DNA of 64,000 nt. Origin: Crocinitomix sp044361315 (GTDB lineage: Bacteria > Bacteroidota > Bacteroidia > Flavobacteriales_D > Crocinitomicaceae). The DNA is taken from the NCBI GenBank assembly GCA_044361315.1, contig JBIKJA010000010.1, forward strand, positions 62,001 to 126,000, given 5' to 3'. Position numbers and translations under genes: made by a program. Positions 8,296-16,663 of this stretch are shown here, in pieces. The notes beneath the pieces were generated by a model that was not told the DNA's origin, did no database searches, and saw nothing but the letters and a program-made list of their open reading frames with translations. Within the stretch, counting starts at the first letter, position 1; each line of letters starts with the position of its first letter.

Positions 8296-9041
8296 GAAAT
8301 TCGGTTGGTCGAGTCATCCTTTTTATCGGTGTCATTTTCTTCATCTGTCACATCGGTATAGTCGGCAAATTCTTCTGTATTTGATTGACGTGCATTAAAT
8401 TGATCAAACGGATTTGAACCACCATTCATTCCACCCATAGGATTAATTGGATTAATCGGTTGACCGGTTACTAATCGTCCAATCACATTTGCCGCTCTCA
8501 AAATAATATTGACCAAGAAGAAGAAAGCCACAATTTTAAAAATCCATCCCAAAATCGCTGTATCATAAATAGAAACAATTGAATCGTTAAACCAATTCAC
8601 CACATCGTTACTTACCAACGCTGGGTAGAATAAACAAATGGCAAAAAACAACATGGATCCAACCATTAAATAAATCTCCAATTTCAGATCAACTGGCGGA
8701 ATCAAACGTGCATATAATTGATTTTTAGCCAACTGACTCATCATGGTTTGTTTGCGCAATTTTCCAAATAGATACAAAGCCAGTACTAAAATCCCAATCA
8801 CCATATTGGCGGTGCTAATTTCAGCCGCTTGTCCCGTGGCGTCCTTACCAGAGACAATAAAATTCGCGACCACCGAAACCAATAAAAAGTTGTGAATGAT
8901 GCGAAAAACATATCGCTGTATTTGTCTTGCTTCGGATGAAAATCCACGTAAGAGATTCACCAAAATCATAATAATTCCCCAAATGAAAACAAAGATTGAA
9001 AAGGCAATCCCTAATCGAAATACAAATATTAATTCTTCCAT
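8292..9041 (-). CDS. Multi-pass membrane protein, unknown
   Basis: 249 residues with about five hydrophobic segments (near 8-28, 45-65, 78-95, 122-145 and 160-180) and a hydrophilic acidic tail rich in Asp and Glu that contains GGMNGGSNPFDQFN. No family is recognised. The start MEELIFVFRLG follows a short AT-rich gap, and the gene is flanked by convergent rimO and by a DUF4442 gene on the same strand. Confidence 0.75.
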   Translation of the reverse strand: MEELIFVFRLGIAFSIFVFIWGIIMILVNLLRGFSSEARQIQRYVFRIIHNFLLVSVVANFIVSGKDATGQAAEISTANMVIGILVLALYLFGKLRKQTMMSQLAKNQLYARLIPPVDLKLEIYLMVGSMLFFAICLFYPALVSNDVVNWFNDSIVSIYDTAILGWIFKIVAFFFLVNIILRAANVIGRLVTGQPINPINPMGGMNGGSNPFDQFNARQSNTEEFADYTDVTDEENDTDKKDDSTNRIS

Positions 9042-9129
9042 ACTATTAATTCTATGGCAAAATTAGACAATTAACATGCTAAATTTACTATTCTGCCAAA
9101 ATTCACAAAAAATATGACAGCCTGACGGT

Positions 9130-9636
9130 TTAAAGTTGAGTCTTTACCTTTTTCCAGGGTTTTATCTGCCAATTCGTATAACCAGTAGCCACATGGTTAT
9201 TTTCTATATCGTGTAATAAAATCTCACACCGAATAAAGAAAACATCCGTTTCTTTTAAGGGCATAAACAAGTTTTTATTCATCCATTGCTCAGTGACTTC
9301 AAATTTTGCATACACGTCTTTTTTTGCCTGGTAATGATATTTCATTTCGATTGACTCCATGATCAGGCGATAATTCTCGCTTCCTAATTTTGTCAACAAT
9401 AAAAATCCTGACGCAAATTCAGCCGCTGTTGCCAAACCGCAGGCATGAATTCCTTTGATATGGTTAAAATTTCTCCTCTTATAGGGGATTTTAGTGCGTA
9501 CAAAATCATCGCTTAGCTCCGCAATTTTAATGCCATGGAGACGATTAAAAGGAATCATGTACCCCAAAGCGAGATTTAATTTAAATAAACCAAATTTTGA
9601 TTTTTTGGCGTGCGCAATATATTTTTCGAAATTCAT
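9130..9636 (-). CDS. DUF4442 hotdog-fold putative thioesterase
   Basis: 168 residues from MNFEKYIAHA; an upstream ATG at 9651 would add five residues. The pattern NHIKGIHACGLATAAE near 65-80, followed by alternating strands, fits the DUF4442 (YiiD C-terminal-like) hotdog family, whose members are thought to act on acyl-CoA or related thioesters. The substrate is unknown. The gene diverges from the S46 peptidase. Confidence 0.75.
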   Translation of the reverse strand: MNFEKYIAHAKKSKFGLFKLNLALGYMIPFNRLHGIKIAELSDDFVRTKIPYKRRNFNHIKGIHACGLATAAEFASGFLLLTKLGSENYRLIMESIEMKYHYQAKKDVYAKFEVTEQWMNKNLFMPLKETDVFFIRCEILLHDIENNHVATGYTNWQIKPWKKVKTQL

Positions 9637-9715
9637 AACCACCATTGACAATAAAGCAAGACAATTTGCCCAACCAAATTAGTAAAAATCGGCGATCTTA
9701 TTGCCAAAACAATAT

Positions 9716-9723
9716 TATCTTTG
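9716..9723 (+). promoter_or_regulatory. -7 box (TATCTTTG) of the S46 peptidase gene
   Basis: An exact TAnnTTTG match ending 25 bp before the ATG at 9749. No convincing TTTG -33 box at the right spacing was seen. Confidence 0.55.
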
Positions 9724-9748
9724 AGGTTTGCATTAAAAATAGTGATTG

Positions 9749-11854
9749 ATGAAAAAAATTACAACTTCCCTCCTACTCCTATTTACTTTCCAGTTCGTGG
9801 CTTCGGCTGTGGAAGGAATGTGGATTCCTTCTTTAATTGAAATGTTTCATTCGGACATGAAAACTTATGGTCTTAAATTAAGTGCCGAAGAGATTTATGC
9901 CACCAACCAAACAAGTTTGAAAGATGCGATCGTGCAATTTAATGGTGGTTGTACTGCTGAAATTGTCTCGGACAAAAGTTTGTTATTAACTAATCATCAC
10001 TGTGGATTGTATGCGATTCAAATGCACTCGTCCGTTGAAAAAGATTATTTAAAAGATGGCTTTTGGTCAAAAAATCACAGCGAAGAACTTTCATGTCCTT
10101 GGTTAAAGGTAACTTTTGTAAAGGAGATCAGAGATGTGACGAAAGAAATTTTAACTGGCGATCCAGCTGAATTAGCAAATCGAATCAAAGCACTTGAATT
10201 ATTGCACAGTTCAGGTACGGTGGTGGCGAAAATTAAACCGTTTAATTTGGGTAATCAATATTATATGCTCATCACCGAGGATTTTAATGACATTCGTCTA
10301 GTAGGTGCGCCGCCTTCGTCGATAGGGAGTTTTGGCGGGGATACTGACAATTGGATTTGGCCTAGACATACAGGCGATTTTTCCGTGTTTCGAATTTATG
10401 CCAACAAAGAAAATAAATCGGCGAAATACGATGTAAATAATGTCCCTTATACCCCAAACAAATCGTTACCAATCAGCTTAAAACCTAAAAATGTGGGCGA
10501 TTTTACGATGGTGTATGGATTTCCTGGAACGACTGATCAACATTATATTTCCGGAAAATTGAAATTTTACATCGACCATGTTCGTCCATCTCAAATTTTA
10601 ATGCGTCAAAAAACCTTGGATTTGATGAAACCTGCAATGGAGGGTAGCGACGAAATTCGTATTCAATACGCCTCTAAACAAGCCCGAATTGCCAATGCGT
10701 GGAAAAAATGGATTGGTCAACTTGGAGGTTTAAAAGAATTAAAATCGATTGATAAGAAAAAAGCATTTGAGGAAGAATACATGGCCCGCGCTGCCGAATC
10801 GACTGAATGGAAGACAAAATATTACAAGGTTGTCAACGAACTCAATCAACTCCAAGCTGAAAATGAAAAATACGAATTAGCAGATGCTTTATTTATCGAG
10901 TATTTTTTTATAGGACCTGAGTTTATGAATTTCACGTTTGATTTCTACAACCTAGCCACCAATTATGACGATTTAGATTCGGCAGGTACACTTCAAAAAG
11001 AAATCGATCGGTTAAAAACAAAAACCGATGGTTTTTACAAAAATTACAACAAGGAATTGGATCATTCCATTTTTAATGCGCTAACCCCAATCTATTTGCA
11101 ACGTGTGGATCAAAGTCTTTTACCTGCTATTTCAAGTGAGGATTGGCAAAACACGGGTAATCTAATTTATGAAAAATCACTCTTTTTAAATGCTGAAAAA
11201 CTAAAAGCTGCCTTGGCAACTTGCTCCAAAAAAACGGCAAAAACCATGTTAAAAGATCCCGCTTTTAAATACGTCATGGAAATTTATCGGGCTTATTTAT
11301 TTAATGTAAGTGCTGAATATGATGCGTTTGAAGCGAAAGAAAAAGAGTTGATGAAAATTTATGTCGAAGGAATGATGGAAATGTTCCCTGATAAAAAATC
11401 ATGGCCAGATGCCAATTCAACTTTGCGGATTGCTTATGGAAAAGTGGATGGATCTTCGCCTTACGACGGCATGCAATACAACCACTTTACAACGATTGAC
11501 GGGATCATGCAAAAATACGATCCAACCAATCCTGACTTTCAGTTGACCGACCGTTTTATTGAATTATACAACCAACGAAATTTTGGCAAATATACCCAAG
11601 ATGGTGAATTGTGGGTTTGTTTTACGGCTTCCAATCACACCACAGGCGGTAACTCTGGCAGTCCTGTGATTGATGCTGAGGGTAATTTAATGGGAATTAA
11701 TTTCGACAGAAGTTGGGAAAGTACCATGAGTGATTTTCAATTTGACGAATCGAGGTGCCGGAATATTGTGGTGGACATTCGATATGTACTGTGGGTGATT
11801 GAAGTTTACGGCGGCGCGGCGCATTTAATTGATGAAATGAAATTTGTAAACTAA
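9749..11854 (+). CDS. S46 family dipeptidyl peptidase (DPP7/DPP11 type)
   Basis: 701 residues with a signal peptide (MKKITTSLLL...VASA), so it is periplasmic or exported. S46 enzymes remove dipeptides from the N-termini of peptides, feeding amino acids to asaccharolytic Bacteroidota. The catalytic His lies in TNHHCG (81-86) and the nucleophile is in GGNSGSP (Ser 636), with GINFDRSWES and VDIRYVLW after it, all family hallmarks. The Asp/Glu versus hydrophobic P1 preference cannot be read with confidence. The start is ATG 9749 rather than TTG 9746. A PKD lipoprotein gene begins at the next base but one. Confidence 0.95.
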   Translation: MKKITTSLLLLFTFQFVASAVEGMWIPSLIEMFHSDMKTYGLKLSAEEIYATNQTSLKDAIVQFNGGCTAEIVSDKSLLLTNHHCGLYAIQMHSSVEKDYLKDGFWSKNHSEELSCPWLKVTFVKEIRDVTKEILTGDPAELANRIKALELLHSSGTVVAKIKPFNLGNQYYMLITEDFNDIRLVGAPPSSIGSFGGDTDNWIWPRHTGDFSVFRIYANKENKSAKYDVNNVPYTPNKSLPISLKPKNVGDFTMVYGFPGTTDQHYISGKLKFYIDHVRPSQILMRQKTLDLMKPAMEGSDEIRIQYASKQARIANAWKKWIGQLGGLKELKSIDKKKAFEEEYMARAAESTEWKTKYYKVVNELNQLQAENEKYELADALFIEYFFIGPEFMNFTFDFYNLATNYDDLDSAGTLQKEIDRLKTKTDGFYKNYNKELDHSIFNALTPIYLQRVDQSLLPAISSEDWQNTGNLIYEKSLFLNAEKLKAALATCSKKTAKTMLKDPAFKYVMEIYRAYLFNVSAEYDAFEAKEKELMKIYVEGMMEMFPDKKSWPDANSTLRIAYGKVDGSSPYDGMQYNHFTTIDGIMQKYDPTNPDFQLTDRFIELYNQRNFGKYTQDGELWVCFTASNHTTGGNSGSPVIDAEGNLMGINFDRSWESTMSDFQFDESRCRNIVVDIRYVLWVIEVYGGAAHLIDEMKFVN

Positions 11855-11855
11855 G

Positions 11856-12176
11856 GTGTCGAAAATAGTTGCTTCGATAATTTTAAGTGGATCCATTTTT
11901 TATCTAACTGGATGCAAAGGTGATGAAGCGTTGCCACTGGCTACCGCAGATTTTTTTGTCGAAAATAATGGATGTACTGCACCTTGTCAATTGCACTTTT
12001 ATAGTAACTCGATTAATGAAGCTGATTGGTCGTGGCGGTTTGGAAATGGCGATTTTTCATCGAACATGTCTGATTCGTCAGTTTACGATACGAGTGGTGT
12101 TTACGAAGTAAGTTTAACTGTTTCAAATGCAGATGGAATAAAAGACTCGATAAAAAAGACGGTCTTTATAAATTAA
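11856..12176 (+). CDS. PKD-domain lipoprotein
   Basis: 106 residues beginning with GTG, one base after the S46 peptidase stop. The N-terminus has a lipobox (FYLTGC, Cys 20). The remainder is one PKD domain, with WSWRFGNGDFSS and a terminal VSLTVSNADG followed by KKTVFIN. PKD domains mediate protein or carbohydrate contacts on the cell surface. Co-transcription with the peptidase is likely, and a terminator follows directly. The protein resembles the lipoprotein at 37724 in design. Confidence 0.85.
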   Translation: MSKIVASIILSGSIFYLTGCKGDEALPLATADFFVENNGCTAPCQLHFYSNSINEADWSWRFGNGDFSSNMSDSSVYDTSGVYEVSLTVSNADGIKDSIKKTVFIN

Positions 12177-12215
12177 AAAGGATCTTGCAGCATAGGTTAG
12201 CAAGATCCTTCTTTT
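12175..12215 (+). terminator. Terminator of the S46 peptidase/PKD operon
   Basis: A perfect 11-bp stem, AAGGATCTTGC and GCAAGATCCTT, with an 11-nt loop and a T-rich tail, beginning at the stop codon of the lipoprotein. Confidence 0.9.
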
Positions 12216-12379
12216 CTCTGCTGTCATTCCAAAGACAACGTTGCAATTCAGATAGGTGTAACATCGGATTAATTAAATTTAAGGAGGATTCGCGGAACAA
12301 AAACATCAGAATTATCCAATAAAACACAAATTAATACTAGTCTATTGTAAGCAAAATCGAACAAAAACGACCAGAAAAC

Positions 12380-12937
12380 ATGAAAAATTATTTAAATCAC
12401 ATCAAAAATCTCCTCGACCAAAACAAAACAACCGGTACCAACCATAGCGAGGACATGTTAAATTATACCCGATTAAATGTCAAACGGATGGACCGTTGGT
12501 TAGCTGTTGGTGAAATCATGGAAGAAACACGTCATCAAGTGATGAAAATTAGCTTGCCCCAAACTTGGACTGTGTTAACTGAAGCATGGTGCGGCGACGC
12601 GGCTCATTCGATTGGTTTTATGTATAAAATGGCCGTTTTAAATCCGTTAATTACGTTTGAATGGAAATTAAGGGATGAAAATTTAGACTTAATGGATCAA
12701 TACCTCACCAACGGCGGCCGATCAATCCCGAAATTAATTGTCACCGATGCGTCAAACAAGGAGCTATTTAATTGGGGACCGCGTCCAAAAGAAATTCAAA
12801 CTATTTACCTTGAGCTAAAAAGTAAAAACACGCCTTACCAAGAGATTAACATCGAACTTCAAAAATTGTATAATGCCGACAAAGGAAAATCGATTCAAAA
12901 AGAAATTTCACAACTGATTGCAGAAACAATTCACTAA
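12380..12937 (+). CDS. Thioredoxin-like protein with a single active-site cysteine
   Basis: 185 residues of a cytoplasmic thioredoxin-fold family common in Bacteroidota. The equivalent of the CxxC motif is AWCGDAAHS (about 69-77), so the second cysteine is replaced by Ala; the cis-proline region is RSIPKLIV near 115. Disulfide exchange by the usual two-cysteine mechanism is therefore not possible. The role is unknown. It has its own upstream gap of 164 bp, in which I see nothing beyond AT-rich sequence, and it overlaps the convergent 90-residue gene by 4 bp. Confidence 0.8.
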   Translation: MKNYLNHIKNLLDQNKTTGTNHSEDMLNYTRLNVKRMDRWLAVGEIMEETRHQVMKISLPQTWTVLTEAWCGDAAHSIGFMYKMAVLNPLITFEWKLRDENLDLMDQYLTNGGRSIPKLIVTDASNKELFNWGPRPKEIQTIYLELKSKNTPYQEINIELQKLYNADKGKSIQKEISQLIAETIH

Positions 12938-13206
12938 GGATTCGGATTCAAGGTTACAGTATCTTGTGATTTAGGATCTTTTGGATCATCCGAAGAAGTT
13001 GAACTTAATTCGGATAAAATAAATGCAATCAACACAATTAATAAAAGCACCAAAAACATCAACTTGTCTTTGTAAATGGGCACTTTAGGTGGTTTTACCA
13101 GTCGGTCATATTCATGCGACAATTGTACAAAATTTTTGTATTTAGCAATTGTCTCAGGACTTGGCGTTTCCTTTGGATCGGTTCTATTTATTTTATAATT
13201 TTTCAT
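12934..13206 (-). CDS. Small single-pass membrane protein paired with an ECF sigma factor
   Basis: 90 residues: a charged N-terminal half with PKETPSPETIAKYKNF, one membrane segment near 49-67 (LMFLVLLLIVLIAFIL), and a polar tail. Its start overlaps the stop of the sigma factor gene by 4 bp, indicating translational coupling. A tiny anti-sigma factor or a signal transmitter is plausible from position, but no anti-sigma domain is recognisable. Confidence 0.7.
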   Translation of the reverse strand: MKNYKINRTDPKETPSPETIAKYKNFVQLSHEYDRLVKPPKVPIYKDKLMFLVLLLIVLIAFILSELSSTSSDDPKDPKSQDTVTLNPNP

Positions 13207-13760
13207 TTAGCGTCCCAACCTTTCTTCAATCGTTCCAATATTCGATAAACCCGCATTTTTGCGTTTGGTTCTGTGATTCCATAAAATTCGGCAATTTCTT
13301 TGAAAGAATATCCCATAAAAAATCGCAAATCAATAATTTCTGACTGCTCAGGCTCCAACGAATTTAATGCCTTAATCAATCGTTCTTGCTCCTCTTCATC
13401 TGAAAGATCATGCACTGAAATTTCAATCAGAATTTCCTTTACATGTTTTTCTTGAATCTCTACGGTCTTCACTTTTGCCGATTTCCGAAAATAAAGATTC
13501 ACTTCGTTTGAAGCAATGCGATAAATCCAAGCCGAAAACGGCACCCCACGATCTTCATATTTATCAATATTAAACATCGCCTTTAACATTGTTTCTTGAC
13601 AGATATCACCCGAAGCTGCTTCATCTTGAACCCGTTTAAAAATAAAAAGAAAAATTTTTTCAAAATATTTCTCATACAACAAAGAAAAAGCCCGTTTATC
13701 CCCTTTAGCTAATTTTACCAATTTAAGATCATCGGAGAATATTTCTGGTGCTATTTTCAA
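13203..13760 (-). CDS. ECF RNA polymerase sigma factor
   Basis: 185 residues. Region 2 is clear (YEKYFEKIFLFIFKRV, then DICQETMLKAMFNIDKYEDRG and FSAWIYRIASNEV), and region 4 has LEPEQSEIIDLRFFMGYSFKEIAEFYGITEPNAKMRVYR. No regulatory domain is fused. The start appears to be TTG at 13760, as no ATG lies in frame nearby; AGGAG occurs about 20 bp upstream. It is co-transcribed with the 90-residue membrane protein and is a paralogue of the sigma factor at 36686. Confidence 0.92.
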   Translation of the reverse strand: MKIAPEIFSDDLKLVKLAKGDKRAFSLLYEKYFEKIFLFIFKRVQDEAASGDICQETMLKAMFNIDKYEDRGVPFSAWIYRIASNEVNLYFRKSAKVKTVEIQEKHVKEILIEISVHDLSDEEEQERLIKALNSLEPEQSEIIDLRFFMGYSFKEIAEFYGITEPNAKMRVYRILERLKKGWDAK

Positions 13761-13813
13761 ATCTTTATCTTTTATTTACTCCTCAAATGCACAAATTTCA
13801 AAAAGTAACACAC

Positions 13814-14401
13814 TTAATTCATTTTTAATTTTAACGCTTCGATTACTTCCTTAATTGAGCTGTATGTATTTTCCAAAACTAAGGAAAATTCGTTTGGCTC
13901 GAGGTAAATAATTTCGGTAATTCCTTCTTCTAATTGCGGTTTTAAATTACTCTTTTGTGATCCTTCTTCGAGTAAATACCAATGGGTCAATTTCAAAACG
14001 TCTTTTCCTTTGTGGTGATAGGTATGATATGTTTGCAGCAACTGATCAGTGATGATTGGTGCAATCAAACCACACTCCTCCTCTATTTCTCTAACTGCTG
14101 CAATTTCAGGTGATTCACCAGGGTCTAATTTTCCCTTTGGAATGTCCCAAACATCGTTTCTTTTGATAAATAAAAAGCGTGACCCACTTTGTACCAAACC
14201 TCCTGCTGCGACAATAAATTTATGTTTTTTAAAAATTTGCCAAAAATCGGTCTCCTTATTTATCTCAATAATTAACTCTTTAGCCGTTGATTCTAAATAA
14301 GTTATGATTTTTATCCAACTTTCCTCCACGGTTTCAGTTATGTTCTCCTCTGAATTAAATTGGAAAATTATAGGTTTATTTTCGATAAAAACTTTATACA
14401 T
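13814..14401 (-). CDS. Nudix hydrolase
   Basis: 195 residues. An N-terminal stretch of about 65 residues of unknown role precedes the Nudix domain. The Nudix box reads GKLDPGE, then REIEEECGL, an intact G-x5-E-x7-RE-x2-EE-x-G signature, so the metal-binding catalytic site is present. Substrates of the family are nucleoside diphosphates linked to other groups; this one cannot be predicted. Its ATG lies 8 bp from the pyrE ATG on the opposite strand, inside the pyrE promoter. Confidence 0.9.
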   Translation of the reverse strand: MYKVFIENKPIIFQFNSEENITETVEESWIKIITYLESTAKELIIEINKETDFWQIFKKHKFIVAAGGLVQSGSRFLFIKRNDVWDIPKGKLDPGESPEIAAVREIEEECGLIAPIITDQLLQTYHTYHHKGKDVLKLTHWYLLEEGSQKSNLKPQLEEGITEIIYLEPNEFSLVLENTYSSIKEVIEALKLKMN

Positions 14402-14404
14402 TTG
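14397..14404 (+). promoter_or_regulatory. -7 box (TACATTTG) of pyrE, predicting a near-leaderless mRNA
   Basis: An exact TAnnTTTG match that ends only 5 bp before the pyrE ATG at 14410. With a start site about 5-7 nt after the box, the mRNA would begin at or within a few bases of the start codon. The box also overlaps the start codon of the divergent Nudix gene. Confidence 0.55.
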
Positions 14405-14409
14405 CAGCT

Positions 14410-15051
14410 ATGATTTTAGATAAGGATAAAGCCTTAAAGATAGCAGATTTTTTGTTAAAAATAAAAGCTGTTAAACTTAACCCTACCGAACCCTTTACTT
14501 GGGCGAGTGGATTAAAGTCTCCCATTTACTGCGATAATCGAAAAACATTGTCATTTCCTTCCATCCGAACTGCGATTCGTCAAACGTTTTCAGAGCAGAT
14601 TAAAAAAGAGTTTGGTAACGTAGATGTGATTGCTGGCGTTGCAACAGGTGGCATTGCAATCGGTGCGTTAGTAGCCGAAGAAATGGGCTTGCCATTTATT
14701 TATGTGCGTTCTGAAGCAAAAGGTCATGGATTAGGCAATCAAATCGAAGGTGAATATCATTCTGGACAACGTATTGTTGTGATTGAAGATTTAATTTCAA
14801 CAGGAGGGAGTAGCTTAAAAGCGGTAGAAGCCTTGCGAGATGCTAAATTAAATGTATTAGGTCTGATAGCGATTTTTTCTTATGGATTTGAAAAAGCAAA
14901 TGTCAAATTTGCCGAAGCGAAATGTCCTTATTTTACCTTGAGTAATTACGATTTACTTATCGAACAAGCCGCAAAAGAAAATTATATTTCTTCTAAAGAA
15001 CTTGAATCGTTAAATCGTTGGAAAACAAACCCTGAAAACTGGTCGAACTAA
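14410..15051 (+). CDS. pyrE: Orotate phosphoribosyltransferase
   Basis: 213 residues, standard length. It joins orotate to PRPP, giving OMP in de novo pyrimidine synthesis. The PRPP-binding motif VVIEDLISTGGS is at 123-134, and FTWASGLKSPIYCDNR at 29-44 supplies the conserved orotate-site segment. The stop overlaps the start of the SRPBCC gene (TAATG), so the two are coupled. pyrD is elsewhere in the window (34628). Confidence 0.97.
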   Translation: MILDKDKALKIADFLLKIKAVKLNPTEPFTWASGLKSPIYCDNRKTLSFPSIRTAIRQTFSEQIKKEFGNVDVIAGVATGGIAIGALVAEEMGLPFIYVRSEAKGHGLGNQIEGEYHSGQRIVVIEDLISTGGSSLKAVEALRDAKLNVLGLIAIFSYGFEKANVKFAEAKCPYFTLSNYDLLIEQAAKENYISSKELESLNRWKTNPENWSN

Positions 15052-15458
15052 TGTCTACACCCATTGAAAGTGATCACGTTCAAATCAATGCTTCGCAAGA
15101 AACCATTTTTTTGTTTTTAAGTGATTTTAATAATATCCAAACATTACTACCGCAAGATAAGATTAGTGAGTGGATGGGGAATGTTGATTTTTGCTCGTTT
15201 AAAATTCAAAACGCTGCCACCATTGCATTGGTAAAATCGAGTGTCGAACCTAATGAGAAAATTAACATCAAATCTGGCGATAAAACTCCCTTTCCGTTTA
15301 CGCTTGAGGTTTTTATCAATCCAGCTGAAAACAACACTTGCGAAGGTTATTTTAAATTTGAAGGCGAAATCAATGCGTTTTTAAAAATGATGGTGATGAA
15401 ACCTCTCACCAACCTGTTTAATTACATGGCCAACCGATTAAAAGAGGTGCATAGTTAA
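15051..15458 (+). CDS. SRPBCC-fold protein
   Basis: 135 residues with the START/Bet v1-like layout: an opening strand (ESDHVQINASQETIFLFLSDFNN), a central sheet and a long C-terminal helix (FLKMMVMKPLTNLFNYMANRLKEV). These proteins hold hydrophobic ligands in a cavity; the ligand here is unknown. It overlaps the end of pyrE by one base and is followed immediately by convergent birA. Confidence 0.8.
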   Translation: MSTPIESDHVQINASQETIFLFLSDFNNIQTLLPQDKISEWMGNVDFCSFKIQNAATIALVKSSVEPNEKINIKSGDKTPFPFTLEVFINPAENNTCEGYFKFEGEINAFLKMMVMKPLTNLFNYMANRLKEVHS

Positions 15459-15462
15459 GCTT

Positions 15463-16203
15463 TCAACGACAAAACTGAATTTCTTTTAAACTATATTTCT
15501 TAAGTCCATCCATCTGTTTTACAAGGAGATGTCCATCGCCATCAATACCAGTAATCATACCATTAAACACCCCATCCGAATCCTGGTAGCGACACCATTC
15601 ATGCAACTGATAAAAATCCTTATAGTATCGCGACATCAGGAATTCAAAGTTAGATTCCATTAATTTATCGAGATAAAAATCGAGGTACCCAAAAAATTGA
15701 TTGAAGATGATATCTAATTCGAATTCAATGCCTTTTTCAAGTGACAAAGAGGTGGCGTTGATGTCAGGTGGAAAATTAAGTTGATTGACATTTAACCCTA
15801 CCCCAATAACTGAAGTTTGTACCAAATTTCCTCCTAATTGATTCTCGATTAAAATCCCTGCAACTTTCCGATTTTCGATGTAAATATCATTGGGCCACTT
15901 CACTTTTGCTTGGATTCCTATATCGTTCAATGTCTTTACCAAACTTATTGAAGCACAAATATTGAGATAGAAAATTCGTTTGATTGGAAGATTGGGGTAT
16001 ATGACTGTCGAAAAAATCAAATTTTTATCGGGCTCAGAATGCCAAGTTGCACCCCGTTGTCCTCGTCCATTGTGCTGACGTTTTGTCAGAATTGTCGTTC
16101 CGTTGACCATTTTTGACAATTTACACAAATTGGCAGCATAATTGTTCGTAGAATCGACGGTATCAAGACGAACAAGATTCAAATGCAATCTTTTTAAGTT
16201 CAT
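15463..16203 (-). CDS. birA: Biotin--[acetyl-CoA-carboxylase] ligase
   Basis: 246 residues from MNLKRLHLNL; a longer frame to 16263 adds a hydrophobic stretch that overlaps the divergent promoter and is unlikely. The enzyme makes biotinyl-AMP and transfers biotin to a lysine of the acetyl-CoA carboxylase carrier protein. The biotin-binding loop GRGQRG is at 46-51 and KWPNDIYIENRKVAGIL follows near 107. The N-terminal DNA-binding domain of E. coli BirA is absent, so it is a monofunctional ligase. It diverges from rsfS with 70 bp between the starts. Confidence 0.95.
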   Translation of the reverse strand: MNLKRLHLNLVRLDTVDSTNNYAANLCKLSKMVNGTTILTKRQHNGRGQRGATWHSEPDKNLIFSTVIYPNLPIKRIFYLNICASISLVKTLNDIGIQAKVKWPNDIYIENRKVAGILIENQLGGNLVQTSVIGVGLNVNQLNFPPDINATSLSLEKGIEFELDIIFNQFFGYLDFYLDKLMESNFEFLMSRYYKDFYQLHEWCRYQDSDGVFNGMITGIDGDGHLLVKQMDGLKKYSLKEIQFCR

Positions 16204-16247
16204 AAAAACAAATGTGCCAATTTTAAGTATAAATAAAACAAAAAACG

Positions 16248-16255
16248 TAATTTTG
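16248..16255 (+). promoter_or_regulatory. -7 box (TAATTTTG) of the rsfS-ftsH operon
   Basis: An exact TAnnTTTG match ending 18 bp before the rsfS ATG. Confidence 0.5.
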
Positions 16256-16273
16256 TTCTTCAAAAAATAACTG

Positions 16274-16657
16274 ATGCTAAAAACCTTCGAGGAAAAGGAA
16301 CACGAAACTCAACTTTTAATAGATTCTATCATTGATGGGATTCAAGACGTAAAAGGAAAAGACATAGTGATTCTAAACCTATCTGAATTACCTAACGCGA
16401 TTGCCGATTTTTTTATTATTTGTAGCGGTGATTCTAGCACACAAGTCGAGTCTGCCGCCCAAGCCATCGTAAGACGAACTCGTAAAGAAGTTCAACAAAA
16501 ACCATGGCACCAAGAGGGAACTCGAAATGCTGAATGGGTGTTGCTTGATTATGTGGATGTCGTGGTTCATGTGTTTTATAAAGGGATTAGAGAATTTTAT
16601 AATTTGGAAGGACTTTGGGCTGACGCCGAACGAATTGACATTCCAAACATTGATTAA
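16274..16657 (+). CDS. rsfS: Ribosome silencing factor RsfS
   Basis: 127 residues. RsfS (Iojap family) binds L14 on the large subunit and blocks subunit joining in starvation. Typical motifs are ADFFIICSGDSSTQVES near 45 and WVLLDYVDVVVHVFYKGIREFYNLEGLWADAE at the C-terminus. It starts an operon-like run rsfS-ftsH-DUF2007-cdsA-psd with gaps or overlaps of a few bases, a common Bacteroidota order. Confidence 0.95.
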   Translation: MLKTFEEKEHETQLLIDSIIDGIQDVKGKDIVILNLSELPNAIADFFIICSGDSSTQVESAAQAIVRRTRKEVQQKPWHQEGTRNAEWVLLDYVDVVVHVFYKGIREFYNLEGLWADAERIDIPNID

Positions 16658-16663
16658 AAAAAT

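Noticed and set aside
16204..16263. N-terminal extension of birA (MKNKITFFVLFILKIG)
   Set aside because: It covers the divergent promoter region of rsfS, and other biotin ligases start near MNLKRL.
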